This document shows positions 9,066-18,059 of a stretch of DNA of 64,000 nt, piece by piece; position 1 is the first letter of the stretch, and every line of letters starts with the position of its first letter. The position numbers and the translations under genes were made by a program. Under the pieces are notes generated by a model. It did not search any database. It had not been told where the DNA came from and worked only from the letters and a program-made list of their open reading frames with translations. Origin of the DNA: JAKAWQ01 sp963745975 (GTDB taxonomy: Bacteria > Pseudomonadota > Alphaproteobacteria > Acetobacterales > Acetobacteraceae); NCBI GenBank assembly GCA_963745975.1, contig CAVUZJ010000002.1, forward strand, positions 318,273 through 382,272. Reading direction: 5' to 3'.

Positions 9066-9146
9066 GATGGCGTACGGCGGCAAAGCGATTGTTGTGAGAG
9101 ATCGGCGGTAGGCGGCCAGTCAACGCCCTGAAGAGGAGACGCTACG

Positions 9147-11657
9147 ATGAACCGCAGGCAATTGTTCCTTTCGACCGCGAAAGCCGCGTTCCTGGCAGCA
9201 CTTGGCGGCGGATGGCGCGCGACGGCGGCGGAGGCCCAGGCCGCGGCGCCGCGTGCGGCTTCGTCGCAACCGACGGTCCAGGGCGTGGCAGGATCGCCCA
9301 CCGCGACTCAGGTCATCGATGGCCGGTACCTTCCGCCCGAGCCGCTGCCGTTCGGCGGCGAGATCGGCCTCAGCGCCGCGGATTCGAAGCCCTGGTGGCC
9401 GCCGCGGATCGTGCCGCCAAGCGGCGCGCCAAACATCCTCCTGATCATGACCGACGACCAGGGCTACGGGGTTTCGGGCACCTTCGGCGGTGTCGTTCCC
9501 ACGCCGGCGCTGGACCGCGTCGCCAATGCCGGCCTGCGCTACACCCAATTCCATTCCACGGCGCTCTGCTCGCCGACGCGGGCGGCTCTGATCTGCGGGC
9601 GCAACCATCACTCGACCGGATTCGGCGTGATCGCCGAGCTTTCGACCGGCTATCCGGGCTACAATTCAGTGATCGGCCCGGAGAACGCCACGATCGGAGA
9701 GATCCTGAAGCAGAACGGCTTTGCCACGTCGTGGTTCGGCAAGAACCATAATACGCCGGGGACCCAGTACAGCCTCGCGGGTCCCTTCGACCAATGGCCG
9801 GTGGGGATGGGCTTCGAATATTTCTACGGGTTCCTGGGCGGCGAGAGCGACCAGTGGACACCCTATCTCTTCCGCAACACCACGCAGATTTTCCCCTGGG
9901 TCGGCAAGCCAGGCTATAACCTTACGACGGACATGGCGGACGAGGCGGTCAGCTATCTGAACCAGATGAACGCGGCCGGGCCCGACAAGCCGTTCCTCCT
10001 CTACTACGTGCCCGGCGGGAGCCACTCGCCGCACCAGCCGACCAAGGAGTGGATCGAGAAGTTCAAGGGCAAGTTCGACATGGGGTGGAACGCGTTGCGC
10101 GAGGAAATCTTCGCCAACCAGAAGCGGCTCGGCGTGATCCCGCCCAACACGGAGCTGACCCCCTGGCCGGATGATCTGCCGAAATGGGAGACGCTCACAG
10201 CGGAGGAGAAGAAGCTATTCGCCCGCCAGGCGGAGGTATTCGCTGCCTACACCGCCTACACCGACCATGAGATCGGCCGGGTGATCCAGGCCGTCGATGA
10301 TCTCGGCAAGCTCGACAACACGCTCATCATCTATATCTGCGGCGACAATGGCACCAGCGCCGAGGGCACGCTGGTCGGCACCCCCAACCAAATGACCGCG
10401 TACAATGGCATCCTGGACATACCGATCCCGGAGCAGATGCGATTCTACGAGGCGTGGGGCTCGCCGGCGACCTATCCGCACATGGCGGTCGCCTGGTCGT
10501 GGGCATTCGACACACCGTTCAAATGGACCAAGCAGGTGGCGTCGCACTTCGGCGGCACGCGGCAGGGCGTTGCCATGGCGTGGCCGAACCGCATCAAGGA
10601 TGCTGGAGGCGTCCGCACGCAGTTCCACCACATCATCGATATTGTGCCGACGATTCTCGAGGCCACGGGGATTGCCGCGCCGGTCGAGGTCAACGGCGTG
10701 GGGCAGAAGCCGATCGAGGGCATCAGCATGGCTTACACCTGGGGGAAGGCGAAGGCGAGCGCGCCCTCGGCCCGCACGACGCAGTATTTCGAGATGGTGG
10801 GGAACCGCGCCATCTACGACAATGGCTGGATGGCGAGCACGACCCCGCCTTCGCCGCCTTGGGACCTCGCCTTGGGCAAGATGCCCGACGTCGTCAACGG
10901 CTACAACTGGGAACTCTACCACATCGCCGAGGATTACTCGCAATACAACGACCTCGCGGCGACAATGCCCGAGAAGCTGCGCGAGATGCAGGAGCTCTTC
11001 TTTGTCGAGGCCTCGAAATACAACGTCTTCCCTCTCGACAATTCGGGTTTCGTGCGCGCAATCGCGCCGCGCCCAAGCCCCGTTGCAGGGAAGGACCTGC
11101 TCACCTACTCGGGCGTCTTGCCGGGGATACCCTTGGGCGATGCGCCCAGCGTGCTCAACCGCTCCTACACGATCACGGCGGAGATTGACGTACCGCAAGG
11201 GGGCGGTGAGGGGATGATCGTCACCGCGGGCGGCCGCTTCGGCGGATTCGGTTTCTACCTGCTCAATGGAAAGCCGGTGTTCCTCTGGAACCTGCTCGAG
11301 CTGGAGCGGGTGCGTTGGGAAGGCCCCGGCGTGCTCGCGCCGGGCGCGCACACGCTGGTGTTCGACTTCGCCTACGACGGGCCGGGATTCGGCAAGGGTG
11401 GCACCGGAGATCTCTGGGCGGACGGCGCCAAGGTCGCGACCGCGAAGCTGCCGCGCAGCATTCCATTTCTCCTTCCCCCCGACGAAGGCTTCGATGTCGG
11501 CCTCGATACGCGCACGCCGGTCGATGACCGCGACTACCAGGTACCCTTCGCCTTCAACGGCACGATCGCCAAGCTGACCTTCAAGCTCGGTCCGGTGCGG
11601 CTGAGCGAGGACGAGCGGCGGGTCATGCACGGGCATCTCGTCACGGCGAAGGATTAG
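9147..11657 (+). CDS. large arylsulfatase with C-terminal extension
   Basis: 836 residues, starting at ATG 9147 after GAAGAGGAG. The leader MNRRQLFLSTAKAAFLAALGG closely resembles that of the DUF1254 protein at 416. Sulfatase core: PNILLIMTDDQGYGVSG, then ALCSPTRAALICGR (CxPxR nucleophile), WFGKNHNTPG and ICGDNGTS. The core ends near residue 600. The last 200 or so residues (TITAEIDVPQGGGEGMIVTAGGRFGGF...FAFNGTIAKLTFKLG) form a beta-rich extension seen in long AtsA-type sulfatases. Probably exported and formylglycine-dependent. Together with the 7584 enzyme it implies use of sulfated organics. Confidence 0.93.
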   Translation: MNRRQLFLSTAKAAFLAALGGGWRATAAEAQAAAPRAASSQPTVQGVAGSPTATQVIDGRYLPPEPLPFGGEIGLSAADSKPWWPPRIVPPSGAPNILLIMTDDQGYGVSGTFGGVVPTPALDRVANAGLRYTQFHSTALCSPTRAALICGRNHHSTGFGVIAELSTGYPGYNSVIGPENATIGEILKQNGFATSWFGKNHNTPGTQYSLAGPFDQWPVGMGFEYFYGFLGGESDQWTPYLFRNTTQIFPWVGKPGYNLTTDMADEAVSYLNQMNAAGPDKPFLLYYVPGGSHSPHQPTKEWIEKFKGKFDMGWNALREEIFANQKRLGVIPPNTELTPWPDDLPKWETLTAEEKKLFARQAEVFAAYTAYTDHEIGRVIQAVDDLGKLDNTLIIYICGDNGTSAEGTLVGTPNQMTAYNGILDIPIPEQMRFYEAWGSPATYPHMAVAWSWAFDTPFKWTKQVASHFGGTRQGVAMAWPNRIKDAGGVRTQFHHIIDIVPTILEATGIAAPVEVNGVGQKPIEGISMAYTWGKAKASAPSARTTQYFEMVGNRAIYDNGWMASTTPPSPPWDLALGKMPDVVNGYNWELYHIAEDYSQYNDLAATMPEKLREMQELFFVEASKYNVFPLDNSGFVRAIAPRPSPVAGKDLLTYSGVLPGIPLGDAPSVLNRSYTITAEIDVPQGGGEGMIVTAGGRFGGFGFYLLNGKPVFLWNLLELERVRWEGPGVLAPGAHTLVFDFAYDGPGFGKGGTGDLWADGAKVATAKLPRSIPFLLPPDEGFDVGLDTRTPVDDRDYQVPFAFNGTIAKLTFKLGPVRLSEDERRVMHGHLVTAKD

Positions 11658-11863
11658 AGGCGCGGGCAGTCGCGAAGACCTGTATCTAAGTGCCCGTGCG
11701 GGGCGGGGGACGCCTCGGCGTCCTTTCCCTGGCGGTTGCGGCGGAGGCGTGCGAAAAGGCGGAAGCCGATGCTGAGGGGCTGCCCGTGCTCTTGCGCGGT
11801 CGGGGCGCGATGGCCGCCCGCTCGTTCCTTCCGGCGAGCGGTCAACACGAGGAGAAGAAGCTG

Positions 11864-12490
11864 ATGCCTTCCCGATACGTGCGGGCCGCCGTGGTGGCCG
11901 CGATCATCGCCGCCGCCGGCGCGCCGGCGCTGGTGCTGCCGCGCGAGGCGGCGGCGCAGCCGAACCCGACGCTCGAGAACGTCGTGCCGGAAGCGGCCGC
12001 TGTGAGCTTCGCGGCGAGGATCCGATCGATCGATTTCGCCACGCGGGAGGTCGTGCTGGTGGGCCGCTCGGGCAGCCCGGTCACGGTCGTCGCCGGACCG
12101 GCGGTGCGGCTTTCGATGCTGAACGCGGGCGATACCGTGAGCGTGAAATATTACCGCTCGGTCGCCTTCCTCATTTCGGCGCCGCAATCGAGCGGCGGCG
12201 CCGCGCCGCCGCCGGCCTCGATCACCGCGGCGCTCGCGCGGCCGACCGAGGCCCCGGGCGGGATCGGCGTGCGGGTGACCAAGGTGACCGGCCTCGTCGT
12301 CGGCATCGACCTCGCGGCGCACAGCGTCGATCTCGTTGCTCCGGGCGGCGGCGGCGTTTATACGGTCGAGGTCACGGATCCGGCGCGCGCGGCGCACCTC
12401 TCCGAACTGCATGTGGGCGACGCGGTGACCGCCGTGGTCAGCGAGGCGCTGGCCGTGACGATCACGCCGGCCCCGAAGAGCTGGTTCTGA
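11864..12490 (+). CDS. secreted protein with two similar beta-rich repeats, unrecognised
   Basis: 208 residues from ATG 11864 with GAGGAG at 11849-11854; an open frame extends upstream but looks non-coding. The signal peptide is MPSRYVRAAVVAAIIAAAG...REAAAQ. Two halves resemble each other: residues about 45-105 (FAARIRSIDFATREVVLVGR...LNAGDTVSVKY) and 133-205 (RVTKVTGLVVGIDLAAHSVDLV...LHVGDAVTAVV). Each runs beta strands up to an [NH]xGD-[TA]V motif, suggesting an internal duplication of an OB-like fold. They are joined by an Ala/Pro linker. Function unknown; it lies between the sulfatase and pqi genes. Confidence 0.75.
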   Translation: MPSRYVRAAVVAAIIAAAGAPALVLPREAAAQPNPTLENVVPEAAAVSFAARIRSIDFATREVVLVGRSGSPVTVVAGPAVRLSMLNAGDTVSVKYYRSVAFLISAPQSSGGAAPPPASITAALARPTEAPGGIGVRVTKVTGLVVGIDLAAHSVDLVAPGGGGVYTVEVTDPARAAHLSELHVGDAVTAVVSEALAVTITPAPKSWF

Positions 12491-12548
12491 GGGGCGTCCG
12501 CCCGTCCTGACACATTGCGGGTGATCGACATGGCTATTCGCCTTTTCT

Positions 12549-12578
12549 CGACCCGGTCTCTTTTGGGCGGCCGGGTCG
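12549..12578 (+). terminator. 8-bp GC hairpin upstream of pqiB
   Basis: CGACCCGG (12549-12556) pairs with CCGGGTCG (12571-12578) across a 14-base loop. It lies 58 bp after the previous stop and just before the pqiB ATG, so it could be a terminator of the upstream gene or a leader structure. No clear U-tract. Confidence 0.35.
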
Positions 12579-12585
12579 GCGGCTG

Positions 12586-14268
12586 ATGGACGATACCTCT
12601 TCCGCGCTCCCGCCGGCGCGCGTCGAGCGGCGCCGGCGCATCTCGGCGATCTGGATCATCCCGCTCGTCACGCTGCTGATCGCCGTCTGGCTCGCCTGGA
12701 ACACGCTCTCAGAGCGCGGCCCGCTGATCACCATCACCTTCGACAGCGCGGAGGGGCTGACGGCCGGCCAGTCGCAGGTGCGCTATAAGGACATCCCGCT
12801 CGGCACCGTCCAGAGCATCACGCTCGCGCCCGACTATACTCATGTGATCGTTGCCGCGCGGATGAACCGCGACGCCGAGCGGCTCCTTACCGACAAGGCG
12901 GTCTTCTGGGTGGTCAGGCCGCGGCTCTCCGCGGGCAATCTTTCCGGACTGGGGACGATTCTCTCCGGCTCCTACATCGCCGTCCTGCCCTCGACCGCAC
13001 CGGGCCATCCCGCGCGGCACTACGCCGGGCTCGAAAACCCGCCGGTGCTGCAAACCAGCGTTCCCGGCCGCACCTTCCTCCTCAAGGCAAGCCGGATCGG
13101 CTCGCTCAACCCAGGCTCGCCGATCTTCTATCGTGGGCTCGAAGTCGGCACGGTGCTGGGGTGGGATCTCGGCGAGATGGCCGAGAACGTCACCGTGCAT
13201 GCCTTCGTCCGCGCCCCGTTCGACAGCTACGTGCACGAGGATTCGCGCTTCTGGAACGCCTCCGGCCTTTCGGTCTCGCTCGGTGCGACGGGGGTGCAGC
13301 TCAACGTCGAGTCGCTGCAGGCGCTGCTCATCGGCGGCATCGCCTTCGACACGCCGGTGGCGGCGCGGAAGACGCCGTTGGCCAGCGAGAACGAGGCCTT
13401 CAGGCTCTACGCCAATCAGGGGGCCGCCGACTCGGCGCTCTATCGCCGGATTGAGGCGGTTGCATATTTCTCGGGCGCGGTCGGCGGCCTTGGCCCCGGC
13501 GCGCCGGTGACGCTGTTCGGCATCCGCATCGGCGAGGTGACATCGGTCGATCTCCGCTACAACCGGCAGAAGAACTCGCTCGAGGTGCCGGTGCATTTCG
13601 TCGTAGAGCCCGATCGGATTGCGCTCAGCGCCGAGGCCGCGAAGCGCGGGCCGCTCGCGAACGCGCAGACCCTCGTCAATCGCGGCCTCAGGGCCCAGCT
13701 TGCGACCGCGAATATCCTCACCGGCCAGCAGGAGATCGCGCTCGTCTTCGTGCCCAACGCCCCGCCGGCCACCATCACCGTCGAGCACGGCGCGATCGTC
13801 GTCCCCACCGTTCCGGGGGCGTTGAGCGGCATCACCCAGTCGGCAGCCGCGCTGCTCGACAAGATCAACCACATGCCCTTCCAGCAGATCGGCGACAACC
13901 TCAACGCCACGCTCGCCGGCCTCAATGGCCTCACCAACGGCCCCGCGCTCCGCGACAGCCTCACCTCGCTGCAGGCGACGCTGGCCTCCGCCCAGGACGC
14001 GATCAAGAAGCTCGACCAGGGCGCGGGGCCTGCGCTCGCCGAGCTTCCCGGCATCGCGCAGGACCTGAAGATGCTACTCGCCCGCACCAACATGTTGGTT
14101 TCCTCCGCCGATGCGGGCTATGGCCAGAACTCGAAATTCTACCGCGACCTCGACCGACTTCTTTTGCAGACGAACGACCTTATGCAATCCGTCCGCTCCC
14201 TCTCCGACCTCCTGACCGAGCAGCCGAACGCGCTGATCCGCGGCCGCACCGGGGCCGCCGCGCAATGA
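12586..14268 (+). CDS. pqiB: PqiB-like MCE-domain lipid transport protein
   Basis: 560 residues, near the roughly 546 of E. coli PqiB. After a basic N-terminus (RVERRRRISAIW) there is one membrane helix (IIPLVTLLIAVWLAWNTL, about residues 23-40). Three MCE domains follow, starting near ITITFDSAEGLTAGQSQVRY, RTFLLKASRIGSLNPGSPIF and EAVAYFSGAVGGLGPGAPVT. The C-terminal 150 residues are helical (ALRDSLTSLQATLASAQDAI), matching the stalk. PqiB hexamers form a trans-periplasmic channel for lipids. It overlaps pqiC by 4 bp and pqiA follows. Confidence 0.92.
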   Translation: MDDTSSALPPARVERRRRISAIWIIPLVTLLIAVWLAWNTLSERGPLITITFDSAEGLTAGQSQVRYKDIPLGTVQSITLAPDYTHVIVAARMNRDAERLLTDKAVFWVVRPRLSAGNLSGLGTILSGSYIAVLPSTAPGHPARHYAGLENPPVLQTSVPGRTFLLKASRIGSLNPGSPIFYRGLEVGTVLGWDLGEMAENVTVHAFVRAPFDSYVHEDSRFWNASGLSVSLGATGVQLNVESLQALLIGGIAFDTPVAARKTPLASENEAFRLYANQGAADSALYRRIEAVAYFSGAVGGLGPGAPVTLFGIRIGEVTSVDLRYNRQKNSLEVPVHFVVEPDRIALSAEAAKRGPLANAQTLVNRGLRAQLATANILTGQQEIALVFVPNAPPATITVEHGAIVVPTVPGALSGITQSAAALLDKINHMPFQQIGDNLNATLAGLNGLTNGPALRDSLTSLQATLASAQDAIKKLDQGAGPALAELPGIAQDLKMLLARTNMLVSSADAGYGQNSKFYRDLDRLLLQTNDLMQSVRSLSDLLTEQPNALIRGRTGAAAQ

Positions 14269-14900
14269 GTCCGGTCGATCCGCCGTTTTTTCCGAAGCTC
14301 GCCCGCCGACCGATGCTGGCGCTGCTCGGCGCCGGCCTGCTCGCCGGCTGCGCCTCGCCCACGCCCACACTCTATTCGCTCGCTCCCGTTCCCGGCCCGA
14401 TCGTCGGCGCGCGGGCACGCATCATCCTGGTCCGCGAGGTGAGCCTGGCGCGCTATCTCGAGCGCTCGCCGATCGTCCTCTCCTCGGCGGACTATCGGCT
14501 CGACGTCGCCGCGAACAGCTGGTGGGGCGAGCCGCTCGCGCCGATGGTGACGCGCGTGCTCGCCGCCGACCTCGCTTCGCGCCTGCCCGCGAGCACAGTG
14601 CTTGCCGAGACGGTGGCGATCACGGTGACGCCCGATCTCTCGGTCGAGCTCTCGGTCCAGCAGTTCGATCGCGACAGCACCGGCGCGGTCGTGCTTGCGG
14701 CGGCCTTCGCGTTGCCCGGGCCGCGCGGCACGCCGCCGCCCGAGACCTTCCGCACCTCCATCATGCCGGCGGTCCAAGGGGGCGCGGGCGGGCTCGACGC
14801 GGAGGTGGGCGTCCAGGTGGCGGCGATGAGCGCGGCCCTCGGCCAGCTCGCCGACGTGATCGCCCGGCGGATCGCAGCGGCGCCGGGCGGAAGGTCGTAG
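14265..14900 (+). CDS. pqiC: PqiC-like outer-membrane lipoprotein (ABC-type transport auxiliary lipoprotein)
   Basis: 211 residues; the ATG overlaps the pqiB stop (ATGA). The lipobox LLAGC is at about residues 25-29, preceded by a short hydrophobic stretch. YSLAPVPG, a VREVSLARYLERSPIVLSS-like segment and WWGEPLAPMVTRVLAADLA are the conserved PqiC/DUF330 landmarks. PqiC anchors the PqiB channel at the outer membrane. Gene order here is B-C-A, not the A-B-C of enterics. Confidence 0.9.
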   Translation: MSPVDPPFFPKLARRPMLALLGAGLLAGCASPTPTLYSLAPVPGPIVGARARIILVREVSLARYLERSPIVLSSADYRLDVAANSWWGEPLAPMVTRVLAADLASRLPASTVLAETVAITVTPDLSVELSVQQFDRDSTGAVVLAAAFALPGPRGTPPPETFRTSIMPAVQGGAGGLDAEVGVQVAAMSAALGQLADVIARRIAAAPGGRS

Positions 14901-14907
14901 CGCTTCC

Positions 14908-16155
14908 GTGGCGGCGGACGCGCCCGCGCTCCACGAGTGCCACGGCTGCGGGCTCCGCCAGCTCGTCCCGCCGCTCGCGCCGCAGACGCTCGCGCGCTGC
15001 ATCCGCTGCCGCACGGTGCTGCGCGGGCGGCGGCGCAATACGATCGAGCACTCGCTGGCGATCGCCTTCGCCGCCGTGGTGCTGCTCGGCGTGACCGCGA
15101 GTGCGACGATGATGACGGTCCAGGCGGGCGGGATCCTGCATCGGGCCGACCTCGTCGGCGGGCCGGAGGAGCTGGTGCGGCGGGGGATGCTGAGCCTTGC
15201 GGCCGCGGTCGTCTTCGCCAGCCTGATCGCGCCCACGGCGAAGCTCGCCGGCACGATCTACGCGCTCGCGCTTTTGCAGACGCGAAGGCCGCCGCGCCAC
15301 ATCCGCCGGGTGTTCCTGATCGTCCGCAGGCTCACGCCCTGGTCGATGAGCGAGGTGCTGCTGCTCGGCGCGTTCGTCGCCTACGTGAAGCTGCAGGCGT
15401 TGGTGACGATCACGGCCGGCCCCGCGCTCATTTCCCTGGTGGCGCTCGCCTTCACCATGTTCTGGCTGGATTCCGAGCTCGACGCCCAGGATGTATGGGA
15501 GGAGATGCAGCGCAAGGGAGTGGGCGAGCCCGTGCTGCCGCCCGGTGCCGCGGCGCTCGCCTGCCATTCCTGCGGCCTCGTCAGCACGCCGAGAGAGTCG
15601 GTTCGCCCGCACTGCGCGCGCTGCGGCTCGGCGCTGCATCGGCGCAAGCCGAACAGCGTTGCACGCACCTGGGCGCTCGTGATCAGCGCGGCCATCCTCT
15701 ACATTCCCGCGAACTACTATCCCGTGCTCACCGTGATCCAGCTCGGCTCCGGCGCGCCGAGCACGATCCTGGGCGGGGTCGAAGAGCTGGTGGATGCGCG
15801 GCAGTGGCCGCTCGCCGGGCTCGTCTTCCTCGCCTCGATCGCGATCCCGCTGCTCAAGCTTGTGGGCCTCGCAACGATGCTCACCTGCACGCAGCTCGGC
15901 GCCACCGGGTGGCTGCGCGAGCGCACGCTCCTGTTCGCGATCGTCGCGTTCATCGGACGATGGTCGATGATCGACATCTTCATGGAATCCCTGCTCGGCG
16001 CGCTGGTGCAATTCGGTACGCTCATCACGATCGATCCCGGGATGGGCGCGGTCGCCTTCTGCGCCGTCGTCATCCTGACGATGTTTGCGGCCGAAACGTT
16101 CGATCCCCGCCTGATGTGGGACGCGGCTGCGGGGCCGGCTCGCGCCGCCGCGTGA
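14908..16155 (+). CDS. pqiA: PqiA-like integral membrane protein with two zinc ribbons
   Basis: 415 residues from GTG 14908, 7 bp after pqiC. It is built from two homologous halves. Each begins with a Cys4 ribbon (CHGCGL...CIRC at the N-terminus and CHSCGL...CARC near residue 215) followed by four hydrophobic segments (for example LAIAFAAVVLLGVTAS and WALVISAAILYIPANYYPVLT). Two PqiA domains in one chain is the standard arrangement. It is the inner-membrane partner that feeds or receives lipids from PqiB. Confidence 0.92.
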   Translation: MAADAPALHECHGCGLRQLVPPLAPQTLARCIRCRTVLRGRRRNTIEHSLAIAFAAVVLLGVTASATMMTVQAGGILHRADLVGGPEELVRRGMLSLAAAVVFASLIAPTAKLAGTIYALALLQTRRPPRHIRRVFLIVRRLTPWSMSEVLLLGAFVAYVKLQALVTITAGPALISLVALAFTMFWLDSELDAQDVWEEMQRKGVGEPVLPPGAAALACHSCGLVSTPRESVRPHCARCGSALHRRKPNSVARTWALVISAAILYIPANYYPVLTVIQLGSGAPSTILGGVEELVDARQWPLAGLVFLASIAIPLLKLVGLATMLTCTQLGATGWLRERTLLFAIVAFIGRWSMIDIFMESLLGALVQFGTLITIDPGMGAVAFCAVVILTMFAAETFDPRLMWDAAAGPARAAA

Positions 16156-16184
16156 GGGCGCGGCGAATTCGGCGCGCGCGGGTG

Positions 16185-16664
16185 CTATTCAGCGGCGACG
16201 CGCGTCGCCGCCTCGGCCTGAAGCTCGGTCCGGCTGACCCGCGACGCGCCGAACCCGCCAGCCGCCGCCGCCAGCTCCTGGAGCTGATGGGCGCTCAGCA
16301 CGAGCTCCGAATTGGCGCCGCAATCATCGGCGCCGGCGCTCGTCGGCCCGCCCGCCCAGTGAACGCGAAAGCCCTTGGCCGGCGCGCGGCTCTGCCCCTC
16401 GACGAAAAGGCTTCCGCCCGACGCCGCCATGACGTCGGTATCGAGTGCACAAATGCGCCGATCATTGGCGCCGGGACGGACCGCGCTCAGCACCAGCGGC
16501 GGATTCCGGTTGGGCGAAACGCTGGAGAAGCTCACGATATCGCCGAGACTTGGCTCGGTCGCCGCAAGCTCGTGGCCGAGCGCCAGCATGACGACCGCGC
16601 CCACGGTCGCGAACAGCACGACCGCGAAGACGGACTCGGTCAGCTTGTTGGTATCGCAGCGCAT
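16185..16664 (-). CDS. small membrane-anchored periplasmic protein, unrecognised
   Basis: 159 residues. Start chosen at ATG 16664, which follows GAGGAGGAT; the frame stays open further upstream but without a good ribosome site. One N-terminal helix (SVFAVVLFATVGAVVMLALG, residues about 11-30) is followed by a soluble region with SFSSVSPNRNPPLVLSA, ICALDTDVMAASGGSLFVE and a C-terminal Ala-rich helix. Two or three Cys residues (RRICAL, ADDCGA) could form a disulfide. No family recognised. Convergent with pqiA, 29 bp away. Confidence 0.65.
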   Translation of the reverse strand: MRCDTNKLTESVFAVVLFATVGAVVMLALGHELAATEPSLGDIVSFSSVSPNRNPPLVLSAVRPGANDRRICALDTDVMAASGGSLFVEGQSRAPAKGFRVHWAGGPTSAGADDCGANSELVLSAHQLQELAAAAGGFGASRVSRTELQAEAATRVAAE

Positions 16665-17242
16665 ATCCTCCTCGCGCCCGGTTCGCCATTCGGTTAACGA
16701 TAGGCATAAAAACCTTGCCAAAACCTTGATGTTCATCAAGGTGTGCGCGCGGTTCGCGCCGTTCTGACCAGTCCCCTGCGATCGCGGGAACAGCAACCGG
16801 GAGTGCCGGTCTTGCATGCCGGCATTGAACATCGCTTGCTGCACCGCATCCGCACGTTGCCCGGGAAGGCGAGAATCGCACCGCGGAGCCGAGCCCCAGT
16901 GTTTTATTGGATGATTGCCGATGCGAGGTGAATGCCCATGAAGGCTTGGCTGATATGCGGGCAATCGCTAATTTTTGGCAGTGCAATAGAGACGCGCGGG
17001 GCGTTCATCCTTATCAAAGAGTTCATGAATTTCGCAACGCAGCATTGCAACTGCTCTCCGAGAACCATTTGTTACGATTTGCGTCGCCGCAGCGATTGCG
17101 CAATCGAAGTGCAAGGAAAATCGGAGCCGCAAGGGGAGCGTGAATTTTTGATGGACGGAGCCGGCGTTGAGGTCGGCCGCGCGGGCCTGATATCGTGCGG
17201 TGGTTGCGATCGCATCGACCGTTTGACGAGGAGGAGCCCGCC
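16665..17242. other. 578-bp gap without a supported gene
   Basis: Less GC-rich than its surroundings. It holds the upstream region of the minus-strand gene starting at 16664 and of msrB at 17243. Open frames of 60-100 codons exist (for example 16932-17246) but lack convincing composition or family features. The one structured element is the palindrome at 16723-16742. Confidence 0.5.
16723..16742. promoter_or_regulatory. 9-bp-arm palindrome, possible operator
   Basis: ACCTTGATG (16723-16731), two T, then CATCAAGGT (16734-16742). It lies about 60 bp upstream of the start at 16664. A perfect dyad in a gene-poor gap suggests a regulator site or a small hairpin; which protein would bind is unknown. 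Confidence 0.4.
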
Positions 17243-17644
17243 ATGACGGGGAAGGCCTATCCGGTCACGCACAGCGACGCCGAGTGGCGCCGCATTCTGA
17301 CGGCCGAGCAGTACGGCGTCATGCGAGGGCACGGAACCGAGGCGCCGGGAAGCTGCGCGCTCAACGTGGAGAAGCGGCCGGGGCGGTTCTTCTGCGCCGG
17401 CTGCGGCCAGCCGCTCTTCGAATCGGGCCTGAAATTCGACAGCGGCACGGGTTGGCCGAGCTTCAACGACCCGATCGCGGGCGCGGTCGAGACCTCGGTC
17501 GATCGCAGCCATGGCATGGTCCGCACGGAGGTGCATTGCGCGAGATGCGCGAGCCATCTCGGCCATGTTTTCGAGGATGGGCCGCCACCGACGCATCTTC
17601 GCTACTGCATCAACGGAATTGCGATGACCTTCATGCCGGACTGA
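17243..17644 (+). CDS. msrB: peptide-methionine (R)-S-oxide reductase MsrB
   Basis: 133 residues from ATG 17243 behind GAGGAGGAG. Zinc is held by two CxxC pairs, CAGC (about residue 52) and CARC (about 98). The catalytic Cys is in HLRYCINGIAMTF near the C-terminus; the family form is RYCINS, here with Gly for Ser. FDSGTGWPSFNDP and SHLGHVFEDGP are the family hallmarks. It reduces methionine-R-sulfoxide in proteins using thioredoxin. Likely cytoplasmic, as no leader is seen. Monocistronic by context. Confidence 0.95.
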   Translation: MTGKAYPVTHSDAEWRRILTAEQYGVMRGHGTEAPGSCALNVEKRPGRFFCAGCGQPLFESGLKFDSGTGWPSFNDPIAGAVETSVDRSHGMVRTEVHCARCASHLGHVFEDGPPPTHLRYCINGIAMTFMPD

Positions 17645-18059
17645 CGGTCTTCGGATCGCGCGCCCCAGCCAAGCGCCGTCGAGGACGGCGATTATGGCTC
17701 GGGCTGCGGGTCGGTGCGCGCGCGGGCTTTCATGCAAAGGAAGCGGATTAGCCATGCGTTTTGCACATTCTCTTTTCGCCCGGCGGAACGTCCGTTCCCT
17801 TTCGCCGGCCGGGGCCCATCTTCGGGCGCCGGCCCGGGAGGGTAGTTGCGGCGAGCCTTGCGGCCGCGCGCGCGCTGCCGTTACGGTCGGGCCGGGAAGG
17901 CGCAAGGGAGAGGTAACCCGTTATGGGGCCGGGGCGGCGCGGCAGTGAATTGCGGATTTCGTCCGGGGAGCGCCGGGAGCCGGCCGTGGCGGTGGAGCGC
18001 CGCGTCGTTCCACGCCATGACGCGGTAAGATCGCACGCTCGCCTGCGGGGAAGCCATCC
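17645..18059. other. 415-bp gap without a supported gene
   Basis: GC-rich. A 64-codon frame at 17754-17948 begins with ATG but its Arg/Ala/Gly-rich translation looks like random GC-rich sequence. No clear promoter, RNA gene or repeat is seen. Confidence 0.45.

Noticed and set aside
16932..17246. 104-codon plus-strand frame before msrB
   Set aside because: No ribosome site, no protein-like pattern, and it runs past the msrB start.
17754..17948. Short ATG-started frame after msrB
   Set aside because: Arg/Gly/Ala-rich random-looking translation and no neighbour logic.
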